The position numbers and the translations under genes are program-made. From BJGV01 sp964194745 (lineage in GTDB: Bacteria > Pseudomonadota > Gammaproteobacteria > Burkholderiales > Nitrosomonadaceae), in NCBI GenBank assembly GCA_965248035.1, contig OZ252054.1:1984001-2048000 (forward strand): a stretch of 64,000 nt of DNA, given 5' to 3'. Shown here one piece after another: positions 19,931 to 29,863 of the stretch (position 1 is the first letter of the stretch; every line of letters starts with the position of its first letter). Below the pieces are notes generated by a model. That model did no database searches. It was given only the letters and a program-made list of their open reading frames with translations, and was not told the DNA's origin.

Positions 19931-20161
19931 ACTTTGAATGAATATTTAATTCAGCAAATACATCTGGTTTTTGAATTCTTATAGATTCAGTATTAGACGA
20001 ACGTCACTTGATATTTCATGTGCTATCGGTCGTATCTTTATAATCAGACTATCGCTTCTAGTAGCAGTATACATGCCAGCACTGAAACATTGACTCCCCT
20101 CATTATAGTTTTAAATTATTTTTTAGTAACTTTATTGGTTGTTTTAATAACGAAATTAATT

Positions 20162-21265
20162 CTACTTAATCGCACTCTCAAGGGATTGCAAAAATTTATG
20201 ATTCTCAGACTCGAGTCCGATAGTGACGCGTAGATGTTGTGGCATCTCATAAACACCAATTGGGCGTACGATAATTCCCTGCTTCAATAGGTGTTGATAC
20301 ACGATAATAGCTTTACCATCCCTCACACTAAAACTTAGAAAATTTCCGTAGGATGGAATGTATTCGATTCCAAGTCGATGCAGACCAGTGGTTATTTGGA
20401 GCATTCCTGCTTGGTTGAGTGCATAGGAACTTTTAACAAATTCTATGTCATTTATTGCTGCCAACGCACCCGAGAGTGCAATGCTGTTAACGTTGAATGG
20501 CTGACGCATTCGGTTCATTAACCCAGCCAAGTGAGTATGCGCAAGTCCAAATCCTACACGGATACCGGCCATACCATAAATTTTAGAGAAAGTACGGGTA
20601 ATAAGTAGATTAGGAAAGCGACTCAACCACGCAATGCTGTCGGTTTTGGAAGTCTCCGGCAAATATTCGTTATAGGCTTCATCTAGCACTACCAGTACAT
20701 CTGGAGAAACTTGTTTCAGAAAACGTAACAGATCGGCAGCAGCCAGAAACGTGCCGGTAGGATTATTAGGATTGGCAATAAATACCACACGAGTTTCACG
20801 TGTTACAGCATCTAGCATAGCATCGAGGTCATGGCCAAAATTTTTGGCAGGAACCGAGATGCCGTTTGCTCCGACTGCTTGGGTCACAAGTGGATAAACT
20901 GCAAAAGCATGTTGCGAGTAAACTGCTGATGCTCCAGGTTTCAGGAATACCCGGGCTGCCAACTCCAGCACATCATTGGAGCCATTACCTAGCACGATTT
21001 GGTCACTGTCTACAGTATATTTCTTCGACAGTGCGGTTTTCAACTCAAAGCCATGACCATCAGGGTATCGCATCACTTCTTTAAGTGCTTTTGCCATCGC
21101 TTCAAGCGCTAGAGGACTTGTCCCAAATGGATTCTCATTAGATGCAAGTTTAACGATGGAATGTTCATCCAAACCCATTTCTCTTGCCAGCTCAGAAATT
21201 GGCTTACCTGGTTGGTAGGGCGCAATAGAGTGGATATATTCCGGAGCAAGATCACAAAGACTCAT
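20162..21265 (-). CDS. hisC: Histidinol-phosphate aminotransferase
   Basis: 367 residues, fold-type I PLP aminotransferase. The PLP lysine is in ITRTFSKIYGMAG, with the phosphate-binding RVGFG following and VIFIANPNNPTGTFL upstream. In this context (between pheA and tyrA) HisC-type enzymes often also transaminate aromatic keto acids, so it may act in phenylalanine and tyrosine synthesis as well as histidine synthesis. That dual role is inferred from neighbourhood. Confidence 0.9.
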   Translation of the reverse strand: MSLCDLAPEYIHSIAPYQPGKPISELAREMGLDEHSIVKLASNENPFGTSPLALEAMAKALKEVMRYPDGHGFELKTALSKKYTVDSDQIVLGNGSNDVLELAARVFLKPGASAVYSQHAFAVYPLVTQAVGANGISVPAKNFGHDLDAMLDAVTRETRVVFIANPNNPTGTFLAAADLLRFLKQVSPDVLVVLDEAYNEYLPETSKTDSIAWLSRFPNLLITRTFSKIYGMAGIRVGFGLAHTHLAGLMNRMRQPFNVNSIALSGALAAINDIEFVKSSYALNQAGMLQITTGLHRLGIEYIPSYGNFLSFSVRDGKAIIVYQHLLKQGIIVRPIGVYEMPQHLRVTIGLESENHKFLQSLESAIK

Positions 21266-21365
21266 AGAGCCAGCACCATAAAGAATAGAAAAATTAGGGA
21301 CGCAGTAAAATTATAATAAAATGGAAACAACACTATTAAGTTTTACCCGAGTGCTCAAAACTGAA

Positions 21366-22430
21366 TTATGCTGATGGATAAGATCCAAGTATCTTCAAGA
21401 ACGTTGCTTTCTCACGTATTTCTTCTAGCGCTTTCGCAATTTTCTCATTTTTCTGATGGCCTTGGATGTCAACAAAGAAAACATATTCCCATAGACTATC
21501 GCGGGAGGGACGAGATTCTAGGCGGCTCATGCTTACACCATGTTGTGCCAGAGGCGACAACAGTTCATGTACTGCTCCAGGAATATTTCTGGCCGACATC
21601 ACCAGCGATGTTTTGTCCTCACCAGAGGGAGCAACATCCTGAGTGCCAATTACCAAAAAGCGTGTAGTATTTCTTGGGTCATCCTCAATATTCTCAGCAC
21701 AAATGGAAAGTTTATACACCTCAGCAGCTTTTCTACTGGCGATTGCAGCAACACTTTTATCTTCAGCAGCCATCATCGCTGCGTGAGCATTGCTTGCCGA
21801 AATAATCCGCTTCACCTTTGGGAGAGGAAAATTTGTGTTTAACCACTCATGGCATTGCGCTAGTGATTGTGGATGAGAATAAATCTTTTTGATGTGTTTA
21901 AGATCAGCATGTAAAGCAAGTAGACATTGATGTATTGATAACTGGATCTCACCGCAAACCTTTAGTGAGGTTTGTAATAGTAGATCTAATGTTTTACCAA
22001 CTGCGCCCTCATTGGAGTTTTCTACTGGCACAACCCCATTATTTGCTACACCAGATTCTACTTTATGAAATACCTCGTCTATCGATTCGCATGGCAGGGT
22101 TGTTACAACGCTACCAAAGCGATTCAACACAGCTTCTTCTGAAAAAGTTCCTTGCGGGCCAAGATAGGCTACAGTCAATGGTTTTTCCATAGCACGGCAT
22201 AATGACATGATCTCAGTGAACAGCTGTGCAACGTGCTGATGAGTCAGTGGCCCAGAATTTAGTTTTTGCAACCGTTCTAGTATTTGGGCTTCCCGATCAG
22301 GGCGATATATCATGCTTTTTTTAAATTGTCCGATCTGCTTGGCTAGGTTGGCACGCGTGTTTACAAGGTTGAGCAGCTCACTGTCAATCGCATCTATCTT
22401 GTCACGAAGTTGCCTAAGTTGATCGGTCAT
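21366..22430 (-). CDS. pheA: Chorismate mutase / prephenate dehydratase
   Basis: 354 residues in three parts: an AroQ chorismate mutase helix bundle (residues ~1-85, LRDKIDAIDSELLNLVNTRA), a prephenate dehydratase domain (VAYLGPQGTFSEEA, VPVENSNEGAV, and the catalytic TTRFLVIG), and a C-terminal ACT domain (GAVHELLSPLAQHGVSM, then LESRPSRDSLWEYVFF) that binds phenylalanine for feedback control. Follows serA closely on the minus strand. Confidence 0.96.
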   Translation of the reverse strand: MTDQLRQLRDKIDAIDSELLNLVNTRANLAKQIGQFKKSMIYRPDREAQILERLQKLNSGPLTHQHVAQLFTEIMSLCRAMEKPLTVAYLGPQGTFSEEAVLNRFGSVVTTLPCESIDEVFHKVESGVANNGVVPVENSNEGAVGKTLDLLLQTSLKVCGEIQLSIHQCLLALHADLKHIKKIYSHPQSLAQCHEWLNTNFPLPKVKRIISASNAHAAMMAAEDKSVAAIASRKAAEVYKLSICAENIEDDPRNTTRFLVIGTQDVAPSGEDKTSLVMSARNIPGAVHELLSPLAQHGVSMSRLESRPSRDSLWEYVFFVDIQGHQKNEKIAKALEEIREKATFLKILGSYPSA

Positions 22431-22457
22431 TGAGAATAAATTCCTTTTTAGTGAAAG

Positions 22458-23657
22458 TTATTCAGCCAACACTGGCAGATACCGCACCATCAGCACGCCA
22501 GGGATTGCCGCAATCTTATCAATTGTTTTTTGCGGCACCGGGCTATCCACATCTACCAAGGTGTAGGCTATTTCGCCGCGAGACTTGTTGCCCATATTGT
22601 GAATGTTAAGCCCGGCTTTGGCCATATTGGTAGAAATTTGTCCCAGCATATTAGGAACATTAGAATTGGCTACCGCTATTCGATAGGGAGATTCTCGCCC
22701 CATCGATAAGTTTGGAAAATTGACAGTATTGGCGATGTTTCCATTTTCTAAATAATTCATTATTTGCCTTATCACCATTATCGCGCAGTTTTCTTCTGCT
22801 TCCAGCGTGGAAGCACCCAAGTGTGGCAGTGTAATCACCGCCTTATGATGTTGAAGTTTGTGGCTGGGAAAGTCGCATACATAGTATTTTATTTTGCCAG
22901 ATTCGGTCCCTGTTAGCACCGCATCTTCATCAACAATGCCTTCACGAGAGAAATTAAGTAAGATCGTGCCTCGCTTCATGCTTTTGACACGCTTATCATT
23001 AATCAGGAGACGTGTTGCATCAACTAAAGGTACGTGTAGAGTTATGAAATCACTGTGTTGTAGCAGATTTTCAATACTTGGAGCCTTCTTTACTTCAGAG
23101 GATAGATTCCAAGCCGCATCCACGGTTATTTCAGGATCATAACCCATCACTTTCATTCCGAGTCCAATGGACGCGTCTGCAACTAGCCGCCCTACCGCAC
23201 CTAACCCAATAATTCCTAATGTGCGTCCCGGCAACTCCATTCCAGCAAACCGCTTCTTACCATCTTCTGCTAACTTGTGCAGGGTAGTATCATTGCCCTG
23301 CAGGCCTTCAGTGAAGTGAATTGCAGGAATCAGGTTGCGTGCTGCCGTCAACATACCTGCCAGTACAAGCTCTTTCACCGCATTTGCATTTGCACCAGGA
23401 GCATTAAACACGGGAACACCACGTAGATTCATGTTTTTCACCGGAACGTTATTGGTTCCTGCGCCAGCTCTTCCAATTGCCATTACACTTTTAGGAATAT
23501 CCATCCTTAGCATATTGTGCGAACGTACCAGGATTGCATCCGGTGCAACCATCTTGTTCCCCACTACGTAACGATTGCTAGGAAAGAGATTCAAGCCAAG
23601 CGTAGAGATCTGATTGAGTGTGTGTATCTGGTAAGTTTTGTAAGCTCGGTTAGGCAT
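22458..23657 (-). CDS. serA: D-3-phosphoglycerate dehydrogenase
   Basis: 399 residues from the ATG at 23657, which overlaps the serC stop by eight bases (an upstream TTG at 23669 is less likely). First step of serine synthesis. NAD motif GIIGLGAVGRLVADA; catalytic Arg in NFSREGIVDEDA; catalytic His in LPHLGASTLEAEE. The C-terminus ends in a regulatory ACT domain. The operon order serC-serA-pheA puts serine and aromatic synthesis together. Confidence 0.92.
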   Translation of the reverse strand: MPNRAYKTYQIHTLNQISTLGLNLFPSNRYVVGNKMVAPDAILVRSHNMLRMDIPKSVMAIGRAGAGTNNVPVKNMNLRGVPVFNAPGANANAVKELVLAGMLTAARNLIPAIHFTEGLQGNDTTLHKLAEDGKKRFAGMELPGRTLGIIGLGAVGRLVADASIGLGMKVMGYDPEITVDAAWNLSSEVKKAPSIENLLQHSDFITLHVPLVDATRLLINDKRVKSMKRGTILLNFSREGIVDEDAVLTGTESGKIKYYVCDFPSHKLQHHKAVITLPHLGASTLEAEENCAIMVIRQIMNYLENGNIANTVNFPNLSMGRESPYRIAVANSNVPNMLGQISTNMAKAGLNIHNMGNKSRGEIAYTLVDVDSPVPQKTIDKIAAIPGVLMVRYLPVLAE

Positions 23658-24762
23658 GATTGCTTGCAAATTCTTTCATGAATTCTACCAAGGTGGCAAC
23701 ACCCTCAATCGGCATAGCGTTGTATATTGAAGCGCGCATTCCGCCTACTGAGCGATGGCCTTTCAATTGAAACATGCCACATGCCTGCGCTTGTTTCAGA
23801 AACTCTCCATCCAACGTCGTATTCTTTAGCATAAAAGGGACATTCATGCGTGAACGGTCAGAGTAGGCCACAGGACAGTGATAAAAATCAGTTTTATCAA
23901 ACAAGCCATACAATAGATTGGCCTTAGCAATATTGATTTTCTCCATTTCTACCAATCCTCCCTTCTTTATCAGCCATTCGAATACTAGCCCGGTGACATA
24001 CAGGGCATAAGTAGGTGGGGTGTTATACATGGAAGCATTATCAGCATGGATTTTGTAGTCAAACATGCTTGGCGTACCTGTTATGGTTGTACCTATCAAA
24101 TCTTCGTGCACTATGACAATGGTCAAGCCTGCTGGGCCCATGTTTTTCTGAGCTCCAGCATAAACTAACCCAAACTGGGTAATATCCAGCGGGCGTGACA
24201 AAATACTGGACGACATGTCTGCCACCAACGGAATATTGTTGCCCAGATGGGTCAAGTCGGGCGTCCAGTTAAACTCTACGCCACCGATGGTCTCGTTAGG
24301 CGTGTAATGCACATAAGCTGCATTCTGGTCGAGTTTCCACTTGTCTTGCGTTGGTGCATATGTGAAATTTGCATCCTCCGACGAGGCTGCGATATTTACA
24401 TTGCAATATCTTTGTGCTTCCTTTATGGCTTTTTTCGACCACGACCCAGTGTTAATATAATCAGCGCTCTTTTTTTCGCGCAGCAAATTCATCGGTACCA
24501 TGGAGAACTGGCTGGAAGCCCCACCAGAGAGGAACAATACTTTGTAACTACTCGGAATACCTATTAATTCGCGAAAGTCGGTTTCAACTTTCTCGATAAT
24601 AGACATAAATTCCTTTCCACGATGACTCATTTCCATCATAGACATGTTGCTATTATGCCAGTTGAGCATTTCATCACGCGCTCGTTGTAGTACTTCTGTC
24701 GGTAACACTGCTGGGCCCGCGCTAAAATTAAATATGTGTTCCACAGTTGCTATACGTTCCAC
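23650..24762 (-). CDS. serC: Phosphoserine aminotransferase
   Basis: 370 residues. Converts 3-phosphohydroxypyruvate and glutamate to phosphoserine; it also acts in pyridoxine synthesis in many bacteria. Family start FNFSAGPAVLP; PLP lysine in VYAGAQKNMGPAG; GHRSVGGMRASIYNA near the C-terminus. Start assigned to a GTG at 24762 after AAGGA; a second GTG seven codons on (both within a short direct repeat ACTGTGGAAC) is an alternative. Translationally coupled to serA. Confidence 0.93.
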   Translation of the reverse strand: MERIATVEHIFNFSAGPAVLPTEVLQRARDEMLNWHNSNMSMMEMSHRGKEFMSIIEKVETDFRELIGIPSSYKVLFLSGGASSQFSMVPMNLLREKKSADYINTGSWSKKAIKEAQRYCNVNIAASSEDANFTYAPTQDKWKLDQNAAYVHYTPNETIGGVEFNWTPDLTHLGNNIPLVADMSSSILSRPLDITQFGLVYAGAQKNMGPAGLTIVIVHEDLIGTTITGTPSMFDYKIHADNASMYNTPPTYALYVTGLVFEWLIKKGGLVEMEKINIAKANLLYGLFDKTDFYHCPVAYSDRSRMNVPFMLKNTTLDGEFLKQAQACGMFQLKGHRSVGGMRASIYNAMPIEGVATLVEFMKEFASNHA

Positions 24763-24807
24763 AGTTTAAATCCTTATCCTAGCTTATACATTTCTGCAGC
24801 TTAATGG

Positions 24808-27354
24808 TTATTCCATATCGGTTTCAATTACTCTTTCTAGTCCAGCGAGCTTTTCACCTTCATCCAGGTTAATCAGTATCACTCCTTGGGTGGCACGATT
24901 CATTTCCCGAACTTCCTTAACTCGGGTACGAATCAGTACACCCCCAGTGGTAATAAGCATGATTTCATCATTTTGTTTCACCAGTCTGGCGGCTACTACT
25001 TTGCCATTTCGTTCGCTGGTCCTAATCGAGATCATGCCTTGGGTGCCTCTGCCGTGGCGCGCATATTCGCTTATCGGAGTACGTTTACCGTAGCCATTTT
25101 CGGTTGCTGTCAATACTGCTAACTCCTCGTTCTCAGCGACCAGCAGGGAAATTACTTTCTGGTCCTTACCTAGCTTCATACCACGAACACCTCGTGCGCT
25201 GCGTCCCATCGGACGCACATCATTTTCATCAAAACGCATTGCTTTGCCACCATCGGAAAATAGCATCACGTCATGCTTGCCTTCAGTAAGTGCGACACCG
25301 ATCAGGTAATCACCATAATCTAACTCCAGTGCGATAATGCCGCCGGCACGAGGTCGAGAAAATTTAGATAGTGCTGTTTTCTTCACTGTGCCGAGAGAGG
25401 TTGCCATGAAAATAAAACGATTATCGTCAAACTCCCTTACCGGAAGGATAGCGTTAATTTTTTCTCCTTCTCCCAGTTGTAACAAATTAACAATCGGTTT
25501 ACCATGTGAAGCCCGTCCGCCCTGTGGCACTGAATACACCTTAATCCAGTAGGCTCTCCCACGGCTCGAAAAACAAAGAATGTAATCGTGAGTGTTGACG
25601 ATAAACAGATTGTCAATAACATCGTCTTCTTTGGTGCCCGTCGCCTGCTTACCACGTCCACCACGCTTCTGAGCATGATAATCTTGTAGCGGTTGTGACT
25701 TAATATAACCAGTGTGTGACAGTGTTACGACCACGTCTTCCGGTGCAATCAGGTCTTCCATACTTAGGTCTTGTGTGCTGACTACGATCTCACTACGACG
25801 TTTATCGCCAAACTGTTTCTTGATGGCGGCCAGTTCTTCGGCAATGATGTTTGTGATGCGATCCGCTTTTGCGAGAACGTCGAGTAGGTCGGCAATTTTG
25901 TTCATCACGTCCTTGTACTCACTCACAACCTTGTCTTGTTCTAATCCAGTCAGTCGTTGCAAACGTAATTCCAGAATTGCCTGGGCTTGTGAATCTGACA
26001 AGCGGTAGCCTTTTTTGGATAAGCCAAATTCTAAAGCGAGTCCATCCGGTCGGAATGCTTTGGCGTCTACTGAGCTACGAGAGAGCATTTCCTCCACCAG
26101 TTTAGACCGCCATACTTTTGTCATTAGCATTTGCTTCGCTACTGCGGGGGTCGGTGCTGATTTGATGAAAGCGATTACTTCATCTACATTAGATAGCGCA
26201 ACGGCCAGACCTTCCAGCAAGTGTCCACGCTCGCGCGCCTTCTTCAATTCGAATGCGGTACGTCGCGTCACCACTTCACGACGATGATTCATAAATGCCT
26301 CTAGCATCTGTTTCAGGTTAAGCAGGCGTGGTTGTCCGTCTAGCAGGGCTACCATGTTCATGCCAAAGGTATCTTGTAGTTGCGTTTCTTTGTACAGGTT
26401 GTTCAGTATTACTTCAGGTATCTCGCTACGCTTTAATTCAATCACCATACGCATGCCAGATTTATCCGATTCATCACGCAAATCAGAGATACCCTCAATT
26501 TTTTTATCGCGCACCAACTCACTAATACGGATTAGTAGGTTCGCCTTATTTACCTGGTAGGGTAATTCATCAACAATAATGCTCTGGCGACCACCTTTCT
26601 CTATGTCCTCAAAATGAGTACGAGCACGCATCACCACGCGTCCCCGTCCTGTCTGATAGCCTTCCTTTACTCCAGCAATACCGTAAATGATGCCGGCAGT
26701 AGGGAAATCTGGTGCCGGCATGATTTCAATCAGTTTATCTATGCTGGTTTCGGGATTCTTTAGCAGAGCTAGGCAGGCCGCCACCACCTCATTCAGATTA
26801 TGTGGTGGAATGTTGGTGGCCATACCAACTGCTATACCGGAAGAACCATTGATAAGTAGGTTTGGGATTTTCGCTGGTAGAACCACCGGCTCTTTTTCTG
26901 AGCCATCGTAATTAGGAACAAAGTCTACTGTTTCTTTTTCAAGGTCTGCCAACAGTTCATGGGCAATACGCGACATGCGAATTTCGGTATAGCGCATTGC
27001 TGCTGCATTATCACCATCTACTGAACCAAAGTTACCCTGACCATCTACTAAAACATAACGTAACGAAAAATTCTGTGCCATGCGTACGATAGTGTCATAT
27101 GCTGCGGTATCGCCATGGGGGTGATATTTACCAATTATGTCGCCGACGATGCGCGCCGACTTCTTGTAGGGGCGGTTCCAATCGTTGGAAAGTTCATGCA
27201 TAGCAAGTAGTGCGCGTCGGTGTACCGGCTTTAAGCCATCACGTGCATCTGGTAGTGCACGTCCCACGATTACGCTCATGGCGTAGTCGAGGTAGGAGCG
27301 GCGCATCTCTTCTTCTAGGCTAACGGGCAGGGTTTCTTTTGCGAATTGATCCAT
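24808..27354 (-). CDS. gyrA: DNA gyrase subunit A
   Basis: 848 residues. Breakage-reunion subunit of gyrase. Catalytic Tyr is in AAMRYTEIRMS. The quinolone-resistance region reads KYHPHGDTAAYDTIVRM, with Thr at the position of E. coli Ser83 and Asp retained at 87. The C-terminal beta-pinwheel has a GyrA-box variant QKRGGRG. First in the minus-strand block with serC downstream. Upstream of its start lies IS element 1 after ~115 bp, so the native promoter may be altered. Confidence 0.97.
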   Translation of the reverse strand: MDQFAKETLPVSLEEEMRRSYLDYAMSVIVGRALPDARDGLKPVHRRALLAMHELSNDWNRPYKKSARIVGDIIGKYHPHGDTAAYDTIVRMAQNFSLRYVLVDGQGNFGSVDGDNAAAMRYTEIRMSRIAHELLADLEKETVDFVPNYDGSEKEPVVLPAKIPNLLINGSSGIAVGMATNIPPHNLNEVVAACLALLKNPETSIDKLIEIMPAPDFPTAGIIYGIAGVKEGYQTGRGRVVMRARTHFEDIEKGGRQSIIVDELPYQVNKANLLIRISELVRDKKIEGISDLRDESDKSGMRMVIELKRSEIPEVILNNLYKETQLQDTFGMNMVALLDGQPRLLNLKQMLEAFMNHRREVVTRRTAFELKKARERGHLLEGLAVALSNVDEVIAFIKSAPTPAVAKQMLMTKVWRSKLVEEMLSRSSVDAKAFRPDGLALEFGLSKKGYRLSDSQAQAILELRLQRLTGLEQDKVVSEYKDVMNKIADLLDVLAKADRITNIIAEELAAIKKQFGDKRRSEIVVSTQDLSMEDLIAPEDVVVTLSHTGYIKSQPLQDYHAQKRGGRGKQATGTKEDDVIDNLFIVNTHDYILCFSSRGRAYWIKVYSVPQGGRASHGKPIVNLLQLGEGEKINAILPVREFDDNRFIFMATSLGTVKKTALSKFSRPRAGGIIALELDYGDYLIGVALTEGKHDVMLFSDGGKAMRFDENDVRPMGRSARGVRGMKLGKDQKVISLLVAENEELAVLTATENGYGKRTPISEYARHGRGTQGMISIRTSERNGKVVAARLVKQNDEIMLITTGGVLIRTRVKEVREMNRATQGVILINLDEGEKLAGLERVIETDME

Positions 27355-27462
27355 TGTTATATTTTTCTTTCAGAGACAATAAGTTAGGTTAATAATTCTG
27401 CTTTAAATATGACCACATAAAAACTTATAATTCTATCATGTCGCTCCCATTGAAGCCACTTG

Positions 27463-27470
27463 GTAATCTT
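27463..27470. repeat. Target-site half GTAATCTT at left end of IS element 1
   Basis: Eight bases immediately outside the left terminal repeat of IS element 1. The reverse complement (AAGATTAC) lies next to the right terminal repeat of the inverted element 2 at 33413-33420. IS1595-family insertions make 8-bp duplications, so these are probably the two halves of one duplication now separated by an inversion. Confidence 0.75.
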
Positions 27471-27536
27471 GGGAACTATATACTTTACACCGGAAAATAT
27501 TGTGGTATAATTCTCTTATCATGAGAGGAGGATGCC

Positions 27537-28469
27537 ATGCCTTATAAGATCAATACTGCAATCAGTGTCTGCCAGTTGATGGAAATGTTTCCTGACGAGG
27601 AAACCGCACGACAGTACCTTGAGGATCGTCGCTGGAAATATGGCGTGTCTTGCCCGACATGTCAAAGCCTATCGGTCTATACAAGATCGGGAAAACGAAA
27701 AGGGATGTATGACTGTCGAGGATGCGGCAAGCATTTTAGTGTTCGGACCGGTTCCATTTTTGAAAAATCACACATTCGACTTCACAAATGGCTCTATGCC
27801 ATTTACACCGTCATGACTTCTCGAAAGAGCATTAGCGCTATGCAATTAAGCAAAGAAATTGGGGTCACGTATAAGTCCGCCTGGTTTGCGTTGCATCGGA
27901 TTCGAGAGGCTTGCCGTGGCGATCTTACCCGTCTCTCAGGAATCGTAGAAATCGACGAAACGTATGTGGGCGGGAAAGAACGGAACAAGCACTGGAAGAA
28001 AGGGGATAAACCGAAAGCCGGGACAGTTGGCAAACAACCCGTCCTCGGCATGAGGGAGCGTGGTGGCAAGACCGTGGCCCTGCCAGTGCCTGCGACGGAT
28101 CGGCTTACGCTGTGGACGGAGATTCAAGAGGCGATAGAAATAGGCAGCACGCTCTATACGGATGACCATGCCGCCTATCGAGGCATTGAGCGTAAAGGCT
28201 ATCAGCACCAAGCCGTAAACCATTCGGCGAATGAATATGTGAAGGGCATGGCGCACACAAATGGCATTGAGAGCGTTTGGGCGGTCTTAAAACGTGGACT
28301 GAACGGCACATTCCATCAAGTATCCGTCAAGCATTTATCGCGTTATATTCATGAATTTTCGTTCAGGCTCAATGAAGGACGTTGTGGCCGGGAGACCATG
28401 CACCGCATTGAAAGCGTCTGTGATGCGGCCATTGGCAAACGCTTAACGTATCAGGGGCTTGTCCAATGA
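27537..28469 (+). CDS. IS1595-family transposase
   Basis: 310 residues. An N-terminal zinc ribbon (CPTC...CRGC, residues ~37-62) precedes an ISXO2-like DDE domain: Asp in EIDETYVGGKERNKH, Asp in YTDDHAAYRG, and the terminal HTNGIESVWAVLK region. Start is preceded by GAGAGGAGG. Its last four bases overlap the methyltransferase start (ATGA), so cargo and transposase are probably translated together. This copy appears intact and could mobilise both elements in the window. Confidence 0.93.
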   Translation: MPYKINTAISVCQLMEMFPDEETARQYLEDRRWKYGVSCPTCQSLSVYTRSGKRKGMYDCRGCGKHFSVRTGSIFEKSHIRLHKWLYAIYTVMTSRKSISAMQLSKEIGVTYKSAWFALHRIREACRGDLTRLSGIVEIDETYVGGKERNKHWKKGDKPKAGTVGKQPVLGMRERGGKTVALPVPATDRLTLWTEIQEAIEIGSTLYTDDHAAYRGIERKGYQHQAVNHSANEYVKGMAHTNGIESVWAVLKRGLNGTFHQVSVKHLSRYIHEFSFRLNEGRCGRETMHRIESVCDAAIGKRLTYQGLVQ

Positions 28470-29332
28470 GCGCCGTAGGGACCGGCCTCTTGGATTCGGC
28501 TGTGGATGTGCTTTTTGCTCACTCCCCACTCGTTCACCGCTTGATCCAGGGAGACGCCACACTCCGTGCTTCGATCACGAGAGAAAGCGTGGATTTAATT
28601 GTGACCTCTCCCCCCTATAACGTTGGCAAAGCATATTCTGGTGCCCAACAAGATGATTCATTGCCCTACGACGCCTATTTGAACTTTTCTAAACAGTGGC
28701 TGACGAATTGTTTTCATTGGACGAAATCGACCGGTCGCTTATGCGTCAATGTCTCGCTGGATAAAAACAAGAATGGCAAGCAACCGCTTTCAGCAGACAT
28801 CACGCGATTAGCAATGGAGGCCGGGTGGTGCTATCATGCGACTATTCTGTGGAATGAAGGCAATATCTCCCGTCGCACGGCATGGGGGAGTTGGAAGTCA
28901 GCCAGCGCCCCTCATGTCATTGCCCCTGTGGAAACCATTATTGTGCTCTATAAAGATACGTGGAAACGTGAGCGCCCTGGAAACAACGATATTAGCGCCG
29001 AGGAATTTAAGGAATGGTCGTTGGGGTCATGGTCATTCAATGGAGAGAGCAGGAAACGGATTGGTCATGAGACCCCATTTCCAAGAGAACTGCCGAAACG
29101 CTGCATCAAGATATTCTCGTTTATCGGGGACACGGTGTTTGATCCGTTTGTCGGATCTGGCACTACTATGATAGAAGCGATCCGACATGGTCGGCAAGCC
29201 GTTGGTCTTGAGAAAGAGCCCAAATATTGTGAGCTGACCAGAGATCGTATTTTCAAGGAATGCAATCTCTCATTGAGGAAATCCTTACCGATAAGGCAGG
29301 GAAAATCTACTGCACCGTGTTGGAGCAGTTAA
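28466..29332 (+). CDS. IS-borne DNA methyltransferase (N4-cytosine or N6-adenine, class beta)
   Basis: 288 residues. Catalytic motif IV LIVTSPPYNVG (~residues 43-53) comes before the AdoMet-binding motif I DPFVGSGTTMIEA (~residues 229-241), the order of class beta methylases; TSPPY favours N4-cytosine but does not prove it. Passenger gene of the IS, coupled to the transposase by ATGA overlap. Its 3' end overlaps the start of an endonuclease-like relic, suggesting it was half of a restriction-modification pair and is now an orphan methylase. Target sequence unknown. The identical product is encoded at 33597-34463. Confidence 0.88.
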   Translation: MSAVGTGLLDSAVDVLFAHSPLVHRLIQGDATLRASITRESVDLIVTSPPYNVGKAYSGAQQDDSLPYDAYLNFSKQWLTNCFHWTKSTGRLCVNVSLDKNKNGKQPLSADITRLAMEAGWCYHATILWNEGNISRRTAWGSWKSASAPHVIAPVETIIVLYKDTWKRERPGNNDISAEEFKEWSLGSWSFNGESRKRIGHETPFPRELPKRCIKIFSFIGDTVFDPFVGSGTTMIEAIRHGRQAVGLEKEPKYCELTRDRIFKECNLSLRKSLPIRQGKSTAPCWSS

Positions 29333-29503
29333 TCTATCAACGGCCCTCTCAAGATTGAGTCCGGGGAGGTGACTGGTCTCACAACCTGCCTCCTCGCCAA
29401 TACCGATGCCTATGACAACCTGCTTTCCACGCTGAAACAGCGAACATTTGAGTTAGCCAAACAGATTACCCCGTTACATGGCAGTCCGGTAACAACTACA
29501 TAA
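29260..29503 (+). pseudogene. Relic of cognate restriction endonuclease in IS element 1
   Basis: An ATG at 29260, inside the methylase 3' end, opens a 32-codon frame (MQSLIEEILTDKAGKIYC...) that stops at 29358. A second frame from about 29342 to a TAA at 29501-29503 encodes a ~53-residue tail (KIESGEVTGLTT... then DAYDNLLSTLKQRTFELAKQ). The frames look like the two ends of one gene joined by a large internal deletion. Endonuclease identity is inferred only from its position next to a methylase. The same relic is in element 2. Confidence 0.55.
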
Positions 29504-29508
29504 ATCCC

Positions 29509-29852
29509 TTGTTTTTCATGTAAAAGGCCAGCCACTCGTGTGCCACCACTTCAAAGCTATTCTCTGAACCTTCCAGTTTTGCTTTTTTTATTACCTTGCG
29601 ATTCTCGCCAGGGTCTATGCCAGTAGCCAACAACTTACGGGCAGCCTCACGGCGCTCACGGGCTAAGAGTAGAGATACATCGGGATAAACACCTAGAGCT
29701 AGTAGCTTTTGCTTACCTTCGAACCGATAGAAGAGCCTCCAGTACTTTGAACCGTTAGGCTGTACCTGAAGAAACAATCCGCCACCATCTGCCATCTTGT
29801 AAGTTTTGGTTCTTGGCTTCGCCTTCCTTATACCTACATCAGATAGTTTCAT
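29509..29852 (-). pseudogene. int: Tyrosine integrase (P4-type), N-terminal fragment cut by IS element 1
   Basis: From ATG 29852 (GGGGTG upstream) the frame encodes MKLSDVGIRKAKPRTKTYK, then DGGGLFLQVQPNGSKYWRLFYRF and GVYPDVSLLLARERREAA: the arm-DNA-binding (DUF4102) domain and the start of the core-binding domain. After ~114 codons it runs into the IS end; the catalytic Arg-His-Tyr domain is missing on either side. It sits next to the 3' end of tmRNA, the expected place for an integrase that uses ssrA as attachment site. No continuation was found beyond element 2. Confidence 0.88.
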
Positions 29853-29863
29853 AGCAACACCCC

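Larger units (their letters stand above)
27471..29508 (+). mobile_element. IS1595-family element 1 with DNA methyltransferase cargo
   Basis: 2038 bp. Imperfect terminal inverted repeats of about 23 bp start GGGAACTATATACTT on the left and GGGATTTATGTAGTT (read inward) on the right. It holds a full-length transposase, an overlapping methyltransferase gene, and two short pieces of a broken gene that look like an endonuclease. An almost identical copy, 38 bp shorter, lies inverted at 33421-35420. Passenger genes are known in the IS1595 family; the restriction-modification relic is inference. Confidence 0.9.
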
